This document shows, in pieces, positions 25,290 to 32,794 of a DNA stretch of 64,000 bases (the stretch's first letter is position 1; the number at the start of each line of letters is the position of its first letter). Both the position numbers and the translations under genes were made by a program. The notes below the pieces were generated by a model. It did no database searches. It saw only the letters and a program-made list of their open reading frames with translations, and was not told the origin of the DNA. This DNA comes from Sphingobacteriaceae bacterium (GTDB taxonomy: Bacteria > Bacteroidota > Bacteroidia > Sphingobacteriales > Sphingobacteriaceae), in NCBI GenBank assembly GCA_017745075.1, contig JAGIAD010000003.1:1-64000 (forward strand), given 5' to 3'.

Positions 25290-25610
25290 TTATAGCGTAT
25301 ATTTCTTGATGTTTTGAACAGCAAACTGATTGATCCAGGTAAAAATTCTCAGTTTGCTATTATCAAATTGAGAAAAACATTGCCAGGCTTCGAAGAATGT
25401 TTTTTCCAAAATTAATTTGGCTTTTTCCTCTTCTCTAACAGACCTGATAATGTTTCCATAAATAGCAGAAGAATACCGCTTATAGAGTGCTTTAAATGTG
25501 TCACAATCATATGTCTTTAATGTAGTAAAAAAGACTTCATCGCCGGGTGAACCGGCATCATGACCAACATTTTGTTTTTGACGGGTAACCTTTGGGTATA
25601 ACGGTTGCAT
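25290..25610 (-). CDS. Sigma-70 region 2-like protein lacking region 4
   Basis: A 106-aa protein. Residues 35-100 (DTFKALYKRYSSAIYGNIIR, SVREEEKAKLILEKTFFEAW, RIFTWINQFAVQNIKKY) follow the helical pattern of ECF sigma factor region 2, including the acidic DAEDLxQ-like helix and the aromatic-rich 2.3/2.4 helix. The protein then stops, and no region 4 coding sequence follows in any frame before 25196. It could be a remnant of an ECF sigma gene, or a small protein that binds core polymerase or an anti-sigma factor. The call is tentative. Confidence 0.55.
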   Translation of the reverse strand: MQPLYPKVTRQKQNVGHDAGSPGDEVFFTTLKTYDCDTFKALYKRYSSAIYGNIIRSVREEEKAKLILEKTFFEAWQCFSQFDNSKLRIFTWINQFAVQNIKKYTL

Positions 25611-25857
25611 GAGCGATTTAATGTTATTGCTATAACACAGCGCTTTTCCCTTTGTTTATGCAATGCCGGAAAATCAAACAACCGAACGGAGTATACACAA
25701 CTGCCCATCAATCTTTAAAAAACGCAGACAATATGGAGGAAGCTTTTTTTCAGAACGTTCATTTTCTTCACAGGAAAGCAAACCGGGGCAACCCAGATGC
25801 TAATTTGACAGTCAATAAAAAAGGAATGAAAGAGCCTGGACGGGAGGCAATCTATTA

Positions 25858-26829
25858 TTAGAAGTAACACTTTGGTCTTCTGCTTTTTGCGGTTTGCAAG
25901 TAATAACCTACAGATATTTCATGCGAGCCATAATCATAGCTACCTAATTTGTTTAAGCTGTAATCATAGCCATAGCCAATCCTGAGATTTTCGCGTATAA
26001 AGAGCTCGGTAATCAATCCGACGGCACTCCTTGCCCTTAAATTGCTTTGTAACGCCGGCTTAGGATAAAATTTTACGGATGTTCTATAGGCTGCACCCAG
26101 CCAAAGCTTTTCTTTAATCATTAAAAAGGCATTAAGATCCAGTGAGGTTGGCCCGTTTAAATCATCTTTGATCAAAAAAGTAGGCTTGAACATAAAATCA
26201 TTGTTCATTGGAAATACCATTCCGGCGGTTAAATAAAAATGAGGCTCAGCAGTAATATTCAATAGGTTATTGCTCCTAAAAGCAGGAAGGTATTGTGTAA
26301 GCAGGTTATTGGCAGAGAAACCGATAAAGAATTTTTCGTTCGAATAATGAAAGCCTGCCCTGATATCAGGCACGATACGGCTTTCGTAACCCGTAGGTAT
26401 CCTGTTATCGTTTGTTTCATTGGGATCTAAAAGACTGCCGTCTAATCCCATCTGCATTACCCCGAGTCCGATCCCAAAAGCGAGCACATTGGTTTCAGTA
26501 CGATCGAGCTTAATGCGGTAAGCAAAATTACCCGATAAATTAAGTGAAGTTTGTGCACCGATTTTGTCTTTCGAAACCAAAAGACCTAAACCGAGGCTTT
26601 CTTCTTTAACCGCTTCATCAACAGCTATAGAAAGCGTTTGCGGTGCCCCCTGTATACCAGTCCACTGTGCCCTTACAAAAGCCTGCATATATAATTCTTC
26701 CTTATAACCTGCATAAGCCGGATTGATGAAAAGACCATTAAATACATATTGCCCAAACTGTGCATTTTGCTGGGCAAACAAACACAAACAGATTAAATTA
26801 AATATAGTTGTTAAAATTATCTTTTTCAT
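25858..26829 (-). CDS. PorP/SprF family type IX secretion-associated outer-membrane protein
   Basis: A 323-aa protein with a signal peptide (residues 1-20, LFAQ). The family opening QNAQFGQYVFNGLFINPAYA and the following GYKEELYMQAFVRAQWTGIQ are diagnostic of PorP/SprF, predicted outer-membrane barrels that assist export or surface attachment of specific type IX substrates. It is the last gene of the adhesin locus 25858-30802, 22 nt after the gliding-motility C-terminal-domain protein that is its likely client. Confidence 0.93.
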   Translation of the reverse strand: MKKIILTTIFNLICLCLFAQQNAQFGQYVFNGLFINPAYAGYKEELYMQAFVRAQWTGIQGAPQTLSIAVDEAVKEESLGLGLLVSKDKIGAQTSLNLSGNFAYRIKLDRTETNVLAFGIGLGVMQMGLDGSLLDPNETNDNRIPTGYESRIVPDIRAGFHYSNEKFFIGFSANNLLTQYLPAFRSNNLLNITAEPHFYLTAGMVFPMNNDFMFKPTFLIKDDLNGPTSLDLNAFLMIKEKLWLGAAYRTSVKFYPKPALQSNLRARSAVGLITELFIRENLRIGYGYDYSLNKLGSYDYGSHEISVGYYLQTAKSRRPKCYF

Positions 26830-26851
26830 ATCCTCACCTTTTAACTTTCAT

Positions 26852-27790
26852 TTATCTGATTACGGTAACATAGCCTTTAAATTCCTGCCATTGTCCATTG
26901 GTAGCTTTTACCTTAAGTATGTAGAAATATGTTCCACCTACCAGCCCATTGGCCATCCATTCATTCAGATAGCCTTTTTTCTCATACACAGTACTTCCCC
27001 ACCGGTTAATAATGGTAAGCTGGTTTTCAATATAACGGTCAAGGTGTTCTATAGAAAAGGTCTCATTTTTTCCATCACCGTTTGGCGTAAATACATTCGG
27101 AATTTTAAGTCCGGTAATTTCTTTGGTATCAATAGAGGTATTATTAGATGGATCAGGATCAGGTTCGTCGTGCGTAACGGTGGCACCATTTATTACATTT
27201 CCGGGCTTCGTTGCCCTTACATTAATAATAAGTTCAACAAAACTGCCATTAGCCAGCGAAGGTATAACCCACGAAACCGTCCGGGTTTGCTCGTTATAAC
27301 TCGCAGCACCTACAATGGTAGGATCAACACTTACAAATGTCAGGTTTTCAGGAAGGTCATCTTTTACCTGCACATTGGTTGCTGTGCCCGTACCATTGTT
27401 GCGTACCAATAAATTATATTTAAACACCTCCATATTGATTACCTGCCTGCTCTCCGACCTTTTAAGAATGGAAACATCTGCTGAAACCACCTGCTCCATA
27501 ACTACTTCCATCTCTTCTGAAAGTTCTGAACTACATCCTCCCAGGCTAAAGGTAATAACGGTATATTTTCCTGCGGTGCTTACTACATAATCCTGTTCGG
27601 TAGCGCCTAAAATGGCATTTCCATTTCTAAACCATTGATAAGAGGTTGCTCCTGCACCATTAGCCCTGAGTTTAACAGTGATACCTGGTTTAAGATTAAG
27701 CACATTGGGATTATTAGATTGCGCAAAGCATACTGCCACTGGAAACAGCAGCATGCCAAACACAATTATCCCTAACCTGCTAAACATCAT
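26852..27790 (-). CDS. Secreted protein with DUF11 repeat and type IX (gliding-motility CTD) sorting domain
   Basis: A 312-aa protein. It has a signal peptide (about 1-24, CFAQ), an Ig-like segment (about 30-95, SYQWFRNGNAILGATEQDYV), a DUF11/conserved repeat domain (about 110-210, VRNNGTGTATNVQVKDDLPE), then a C-terminal type B sorting domain (about 215-312). That domain has the hallmark IPNVFTPNGDGKNETFSIEH and LTIINRWGSTVYEKKGYLNE. It is exported through the type IX system and attached at the surface. It is flanked by PorP/SprF and further secreted Ig-like proteins in one operon. Confidence 0.92.
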   Translation of the reverse strand: MMFSRLGIIVFGMLLFPVAVCFAQSNNPNVLNLKPGITVKLRANGAGATSYQWFRNGNAILGATEQDYVVSTAGKYTVITFSLGGCSSELSEEMEVVMEQVVSADVSILKRSESRQVINMEVFKYNLLVRNNGTGTATNVQVKDDLPENLTFVSVDPTIVGAASYNEQTRTVSWVIPSLANGSFVELIINVRATKPGNVINGATVTHDEPDPDPSNNTSIDTKEITGLKIPNVFTPNGDGKNETFSIEHLDRYIENQLTIINRWGSTVYEKKGYLNEWMANGLVGGTYFYILKVKATNGQWQEFKGYVTVIR

Positions 27791-27810
27791 AAATGGTTAA
27801 ATCTTAATAT

Positions 27811-28536
27811 TTATGGTGCTACAGTAATAACTGCTTTACCTGGTTTAACTGTAACAGTAATGTTTTTAGATGCTGTTGCGGTACAGCTTGTAGATGGTAC
27901 AATAGGTGTAGAACCAACTGCATATTTACCTTCTGCAGTAAATACATAAGCTTCTGGCGAAACACCTGCTTTTAGGGTAAACAATTCATTATTGGTACCC
28001 GAAACTGTTCCAAGGGTTGTAGGATCACTTACCGCTACCCCACCTTTGGTTGCTGTCCAGGTATAAACCAAAGAAACACCAGCTGGTAACGTAAGTGCTG
28101 CATCTTTACCTGCCGTAATTACCGTTGAAGCAGTTTGATCAGTACAGTAAACACTTCCGGGTGCACTTACAGTAATGGCCGGTGGCGGAAGTTTTTCAAC
28201 AACAGTATTATCTGATGCATCACTCGGACAAAGATTTGCATCGGCTGGTATTACCTGAACCGAGTAGGTATGTGTTCCGGTTGTTAATGTTGCAGGTACG
28301 TTAAAAATGGCATCTGCAGCTGTAGCATATGTTACCGGACTTTGAGTCGTACCATCAACAGTCCAAGTAATTTTATCGCCCGCTACAGGAGTATATCCGC
28401 TAAATGCCGGCGTAAGTTTCACGGTACCTGTACCACATAAATATACATTTGGTGTTTGTGCAATTGCAGCAATCGGCAGGAAGAACAGCAGGAATGCAAA
28501 GATCCTTAAATGGTTTTTTGTAGCTTTTTTTGTCAT
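27811..28536 (-). CDS. Secreted Ig/PKD-like repeat protein
   Basis: A 241-aa protein with a signal peptide (about 1-26, AIAQ). At least two Ig-like segments follow (about 30-110, GDKITWTVDGTTQSPVTYAT; about 115-235, LVYTWTATKGGVAVSDPTTL). Cys pairs in VYLCGTG, NLCPSD, YCTDQ and TSCTATA suggest disulphides. No sorting domain of its own is visible, so it may act as a periplasmic or surface component with the CTD protein encoded 20 nt downstream. The specific role is unknown. Confidence 0.72.
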   Translation of the reverse strand: MTKKATKNHLRIFAFLLFFLPIAAIAQTPNVYLCGTGTVKLTPAFSGYTPVAGDKITWTVDGTTQSPVTYATAADAIFNVPATLTTGTHTYSVQVIPADANLCPSDASDNTVVEKLPPPAITVSAPGSVYCTDQTASTVITAGKDAALTLPAGVSLVYTWTATKGGVAVSDPTTLGTVSGTNNELFTLKAGVSPEAYVFTAEGKYAVGSTPIVPSTSCTATASKNITVTVKPGKAVITVAP

Positions 28537-28573
28537 GACTTTAATTTGTTAGGGGTGAATGATTATTTCTTTT

Positions 28574-30802
28574 TTAATTAATAGATACGATTGGTTTGTG
28601 CGGCACAAGCTTTACCCTAAAGCTGAAAGGAATGGTACGCTCGCAGCCATTTGTATTTTTAATGGTTAAATTTCCCTGGTACACCGCAACAGGTGTGGTA
28701 GAGGGAATATTGATGGTAATTTCGTTTGCGGGTAATGTTTGGTTGGTAACCGCCGGAAGCAGGTTCCCGGCCCATGAAATGCTATAGCTAACAGGATTGA
28801 AAACAGGGTTAGTATAGGTGAGTTTTGTGGAACTTAAGCCTTCGCAAATTCCCGGATCAGGCCCAAGGGTTAAATTTGGCTGCGGATTCACAGCTAAATT
28901 AAAATCAACTTTTTTACCACAGTAAATGGCATCATCAGCAACAGTATAACTGATTACTACATTACCTGCCGCAACTGCTGTAACCAAACCTGCAGCATCT
29001 ACGGTTGCAATACCCACATCACTGCTAATCCAGGTTCCATTAGGGTAAGCATTGGTAAAGATCGAGGTTGTTCCTCCGCACATGGTTGCAACGCCAGTAA
29101 TTGCAGGCACAGGTGCATATTGCTTTACTTTAACCTCTACAGCCTTTAAACCACCTGCATTTTTACAGCCTGTTAGCGTATTTACCGCTTCAACATAATA
29201 GGTTGTTGTTGCAGCGGTAAGTCCGGGGGTGGTATAAGTTGTACCAATATTAAATGGTGTACCACCAGCAGAGGAGGAGTACCAGTTATAGGTAAAACCC
29301 GCATCCGGATTGGTTACCGCAAGCGTTGTGGAAGAACCACTACAGATTGTTGCGCCCGGAACAATAAGTGTGGGCAAAGGATTGACCTTTAACTTTACCC
29401 TTAAGCGTTCTGATGTAGCGTTGATACAGTAAGTTCTGCTTGCCTGAACATAATAATTATATTCGCCGGCAGCAAGGGTTGATGGCGATGTATAGGTTAA
29501 TCCTGTACTTAACAATGTACCGCCAGTTTCGGCATCATACCATTTATATTCGGTACAGTCCTGAGGATTATTTACAGCAAAAGTAGTAGTTTCACCTTCG
29601 CAAACAGTTCTTATGTCTTCCGCAACCGGATCTACAAGTGTACGCGGCTTTGCCAGTTTTCTTCTGATATCATAAATCCTGAGCGAACCGAGTACACCAG
29701 CCAAACCTCCCGTAGTAATTTCCAGGCGGTCGTAAACCTCCGTGATCGGGAAGGTTAATACATATTTATCTGTCGAGCCTGGAAAAAGTCTGAGATTTAG
29801 AAAAGTCCCAACATTATTAAATGGATCGCCGGCTTTCGCTCCATTCAGATAGGGTTGTATGGTAAATCCTGTAAGCAGGCTCAGGTCAAGTAAGCCACCC
29901 CCGGGCTTGCTTAATATAATACTCACAGAATCCTTAGGCTGAGAGGGCTTGTTAAATATTGCTGTAAGGAAAATTTTATTTAAAACAGATAATCCCACAT
30001 CCATTAGGGCGTAACTATCTTTATCACTGTCGATTGCATTAAAGGGATCTGTTACCTTTCCTGTAACGTTTAATACCCCACCAACAACACTGGGCTGTAC
30101 GCCCGACAATACATCAATTACCTCATCGCAATCTATTATATCGGTAGTTGTCTCCATGATATAAGCATGAAAAACCTTCGCTGACAATGCCACAGAAAGT
30201 AAATTTCCCGAAACCTTAACATAGATACCGTTATACACCTGATTAGGGGTAACCGTAATTTCTACTTCGCCCGAACCGCTGATTACACCGGCAATATTCG
30301 TAGAATTATAAATAGGATTCATGTTTGCAGTATACCCTGCATCATGCCCAGGTCCAAGCAAGCCCAGCAATGGCCAATCGGCGCCAATTGGCTGTAAGTC
30401 TGTAAAGCTTCCAATTTCTATCCCGCTTAATACGCTCAAAACCTCAGTTGGCAACGAAATTTTAACCGTAACGGGTGTATTGGCAGGAATTGACCTCGGG
30501 CCGGTACCGCTACTATTGGTAAATTGCAGAAATTGGGTAGACGATGCCAAACCTGCCAAACCAAGTCCAACACCTAACGTTGATGCATCTCTAACCTGCC
30601 CGTTAACCGCATTCGGCGCATCAGTGATGGTCCCCATAATTAGGGAACCGCCCAATATTTTAAACCCATATTGAATCGAACCCTGAAAATCAGCGTAGGT
30701 ACGTTTGGTATTTTGGCATGGTGCCGTAACCTGCGCATATAAACATACAGGCATACAGCAAAACACAAATACCAGGAAGGACAGACAAGAGCGCCTTTTC
30801 AA
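28574..30802 (-). CDS. Large secreted adhesin-like protein with Ig-like domains
   Basis: A 742-aa protein with a signal peptide (about 1-24, LYAQ). An N-terminal beta-rich region (about 30-390) is of unknown family. Three or more Ig-like repeats follow (about 395-475, 478-560 and 565-650), marked by phrases such as EYKWYDAETGGTLLSTGLTY and TYNWYSSSAGGTPFNIGTTY. These WYDAxTGG modules are Ig-like repeats common in Bacteroidota surface proteins. It is the first gene of the locus, followed by three cotranscribed secreted genes and PorP/SprF. It is likely a cell-surface adhesin or matrix component. Confidence 0.8.
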   Translation of the reverse strand: MKRRSCLSFLVFVFCCMPVCLYAQVTAPCQNTKRTYADFQGSIQYGFKILGGSLIMGTITDAPNAVNGQVRDASTLGVGLGLAGLASSTQFLQFTNSSGTGPRSIPANTPVTVKISLPTEVLSVLSGIEIGSFTDLQPIGADWPLLGLLGPGHDAGYTANMNPIYNSTNIAGVISGSGEVEITVTPNQVYNGIYVKVSGNLLSVALSAKVFHAYIMETTTDIIDCDEVIDVLSGVQPSVVGGVLNVTGKVTDPFNAIDSDKDSYALMDVGLSVLNKIFLTAIFNKPSQPKDSVSIILSKPGGGLLDLSLLTGFTIQPYLNGAKAGDPFNNVGTFLNLRLFPGSTDKYVLTFPITEVYDRLEITTGGLAGVLGSLRIYDIRRKLAKPRTLVDPVAEDIRTVCEGETTTFAVNNPQDCTEYKWYDAETGGTLLSTGLTYTSPSTLAAGEYNYYVQASRTYCINATSERLRVKLKVNPLPTLIVPGATICSGSSTTLAVTNPDAGFTYNWYSSSAGGTPFNIGTTYTTPGLTAATTTYYVEAVNTLTGCKNAGGLKAVEVKVKQYAPVPAITGVATMCGGTTSIFTNAYPNGTWISSDVGIATVDAAGLVTAVAAGNVVISYTVADDAIYCGKKVDFNLAVNPQPNLTLGPDPGICEGLSSTKLTYTNPVFNPVSYSISWAGNLLPAVTNQTLPANEITINIPSTTPVAVYQGNLTIKNTNGCERTIPFSFRVKLVPHKPIVSIN

Positions 30803-30842
30803 TTCTTTCGGGATGTGACTTAAAACAGTTTGTTGGTTGACA

Positions 30843-30850
30843 CAAAAGTA
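30843..30850 (-). promoter_or_regulatory. -7 box of the adhesin operon
   Basis: On the minus strand TACTTTTG (30850 to 30843) matches TAnnTTTG and lies 40 nt before the ATG of the 742-aa protein, probably serving all four genes of the locus. Confidence 0.6.
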
Positions 30851-31105
30851 TGTAGGCCAATGGCCAAATTAGCCGTTCACTTTATTCATTAAACACATAA
30901 AGAATACGTAACACGCTGTTTTATTGACATTTATCAACAAAACACAAATTTTAAGTTGTAAAATCCAAGAATTAGGTAAGTTGTACTACCTTTTGATTTT
31001 GACAGGGAGAAATGATTTAATAATGCAGGTTAAGCAATGATATAACAACCAAAATGCTTATACATTTATTTAGCAGAAAATACTTGCGGGGAAAAAGAGT
31101 TATCG
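30851..31105. other. Intergenic stretch upstream of the adhesin operon
   Basis: AT-rich sequence with no gene, no repeat of the families listed here and no strong hairpin. It separates the minus-strand adhesin promoter from the plus-strand RNA candidate. Confidence 0.4.
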
Positions 31106-31118
31106 TATCTTTGCACCC

Positions 31119-31180
31119 TCTCTGGAAGCTTCCACTCCAGGGTTTAAGAAAGCTTTCCAGCAATGGGAGGCTTTTCTTAT
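31119..31180 (+). ncRNA. Candidate short structured RNA with own promoter
   Basis: A perfect -7 box TATCTTTG at 31106-31113 predicts a start near 31119. The sequence then folds into a stem: CTGGAAGCTT (31122-31131) with AAGCTTTCCAG (31150-31160, one bulge). Outer pairs are CCTC (31117-31120) with GAGG (31167-31170), and CTTTTCTTATTTT follows. This looks like a very short transcript ending in its own terminator, or a terminator-attenuator with nothing downstream on the same strand. It is not the 4.5S RNA as far as I can see. The only gene nearby, the ATPase, is on the other strand. Confidence 0.42.
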
Positions 31181-31186
31181 TTTAAA

Positions 31187-32620
31187 TCAGGCAAACAATA
31201 TATCCATGGTAATCTCTTTTTGTACCAAACCCGGATAGTTTGTGCCATTTTTTATTCCATAGGTGGTGATCATGGTTAAAAACAATGCCTTTCTTGTTCC
31301 TGTTTGCGATTGAAACACCTTTAGTTTGTTATCCAGTTCTTTTTGATACGACCTACTGATTTCAAAAGGAGCAACCGAAAATTTTATTTCACAGATATTG
31401 ATACAGGAATCATTCCGGTCGATCAGGAGATCGATTTGTGCCCCCTGCTCTTCTTTATTTTTAGGCAGGTAACGCCACACCGAAATTTCAGCATAAACAT
31501 TTTCTATCCCTATTGCCTTTTTAATTTGCGCAATATGTTTCATGCAAATACTTTCGAAAGCGTATCCACCCCAGCTTTTCCACGAGGTACCCGAATAAAA
31601 TTTTAGCCAGGTACCGGCCCCCATTGCTTTATTGCCATCGATAAATTTCAGATAAAAAATCGAATACTCATCAGTAAGCTTGTATAATGCGTCCTTGCTA
31701 CTTTTACCAAAAGGAACATATGGCGTAATAAAGCCTGACTCGGCCAGTTCTGCGAGCAGTTGCGTAGCGTAGCCCCCACTGCTTAACCTACAGGTGCTAA
31801 TAATTTCTGTACGGGTTAAGCCTTTACTTTTTTTAGACAGGGCCCGCACAATATCGATGTGGTTTTCAGCTTTATCGAATAGGGAATAATATAGGTTCTT
31901 AAATTCTTCAAGCAGTAAACCATCCTTGGTAAAAAACAACCGGTCTATCACTTGTGCAATACTTTCTCCGGGCTCTATTTCTTTCAGGTATTGAGGAATG
32001 CCGCCCATGGCCATATAAACCTGCAAAAGCTGATATTTATCGAGTTTTATTTTCCTGTGCTTAAGATAAGCTGCTGTTTCGCCAACGGTAAAGGGTAACA
32101 ACCTGATCCTTCTGGTTACACGGTTATGCAGACCACCACGGTTATTGATTACTTTATTGATCATCCAGGAAGCTGCCGAACCGCAGATCACCACAACCAG
32201 TTTCTTTTCTTTGGAAGCCCAGCTGTTCCAGAAGTTTTCGAAGGCAGGCAAAAATCCTGAACGAGGAGTATTGATCCACGGGAATTCATCGATAAAAATG
32301 ATTGTTCTTTCCTTTTTCACCAAAGGCGTAAGATATTGACGGAGCATCTGGAAAGCAGCAATCCAACTTTTTGGGATCGCAAGTGGAAGTCCACCCGCAG
32401 CTTGGGTAAGTGCCAGAGCAAAGTTTTCAAGCTGTTGGGTTAAAGTTGCATGATGGATGCCCGAAAATTCGAATGCAATGTCTTTACTAAAGCCATTCCT
32501 GATCAGATAAGTTTTCCCAACCCGTCTGCGCCCATACACAGCAATGAGTTCAGGTTCGCCTGATTTCTCAATCTTCTCTAATAACAATCTTTCGTCTACC
32601 CTGCCTACAACCTTTTCCAT
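31187..32620 (-). CDS. AAA/archaeal-type ATPase with C-terminal nuclease-like domain (DUF234)
   Basis: A 477-aa protein. Walker A is GRRRVGKT (residues 30-37), Walker B is IIFIDEFPW (about 107-115), and sensor-like VVICGSAASWM follows. This is the archaeal-ATPase family. A winged helix occupies the middle (KSKGLTRTEIISTCRLSSGG). The C-terminal DUF234 domain carries a PD-(D/E)xK-like set: Asp397 in GAQIDLLIDR, and Glu411 and Lys413 in ICEIKF. The family is thought to be mobile or defence-related but lacks a settled function. Directly upstream are paired hairpin repeats based on AGTTTTGGCG, reminiscent of element ends or operator arrays. Confidence 0.85.
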   Translation of the reverse strand: MEKVVGRVDERLLLEKIEKSGEPELIAVYGRRRVGKTYLIRNGFSKDIAFEFSGIHHATLTQQLENFALALTQAAGGLPLAIPKSWIAAFQMLRQYLTPLVKKERTIIFIDEFPWINTPRSGFLPAFENFWNSWASKEKKLVVVICGSAASWMINKVINNRGGLHNRVTRRIRLLPFTVGETAAYLKHRKIKLDKYQLLQVYMAMGGIPQYLKEIEPGESIAQVIDRLFFTKDGLLLEEFKNLYYSLFDKAENHIDIVRALSKKSKGLTRTEIISTCRLSSGGYATQLLAELAESGFITPYVPFGKSSKDALYKLTDEYSIFYLKFIDGNKAMGAGTWLKFYSGTSWKSWGGYAFESICMKHIAQIKKAIGIENVYAEISVWRYLPKNKEEQGAQIDLLIDRNDSCINICEIKFSVAPFEISRSYQKELDNKLKVFQSQTGTRKALFLTMITTYGIKNGTNYPGLVQKEITMDILFA

Positions 32621-32657
32621 AAACCATTAATTTATAGCAATAAAGGTAATAAATTTA

Positions 32658-32784
32658 TTAGTTTTGGCGTAAAATAAAAAAATATATCACGCCAAAACTA
32701 TGTTTTTATAAATAGTTTTGGCGTGATATAAAATTCTATAACTCGCCAAAACTATGTTTTATGAGTAGATCTGGTGTGATATAC
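32658..32784. repeat. Two hairpin repeats built on AGTTTTGGCGT upstream of the ATPase gene
   Basis: Copies in alternating orientation: TTAGTTTTGGCGT (32658-32670), ATATCACGCCAAAACTATG (32684-32702), ATAGTTTTGGCGTGATATA (32712-32730), ACTCGCCAAAACTATG (32741-32756), and a decayed GTAGATCTGGTGTGATATAC (32765-32784). Copies 1/2 and 3/4 pair as hairpins. The array lies 38 nt before the ATPase start and 10 nt after the glgB stop. No further copy was noticed elsewhere in the window. Confidence 0.85.
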
Positions 32785-32794
32785 AATCAAAAAA

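Noticed and set aside
25652..25861. 69-codon frame between the sigma-like gene and PorP/SprF
   Set aside because: No recognisable domain or promoter; it overlaps the end of the PorP/SprF gene region on the other strand.
26723..27412. 229-codon frame antisense to PorP/SprF and the CTD protein
   Set aside because: The opposite strand carries two recognisable proteins across the same bases; composition is typical of a shadow frame.
31119..31180. 4.5S SRP RNA or tmRNA fragment
   Set aside because: The conserved SRP loop and tmRNA ends are absent; only a generic hairpin with a terminator tail is visible.
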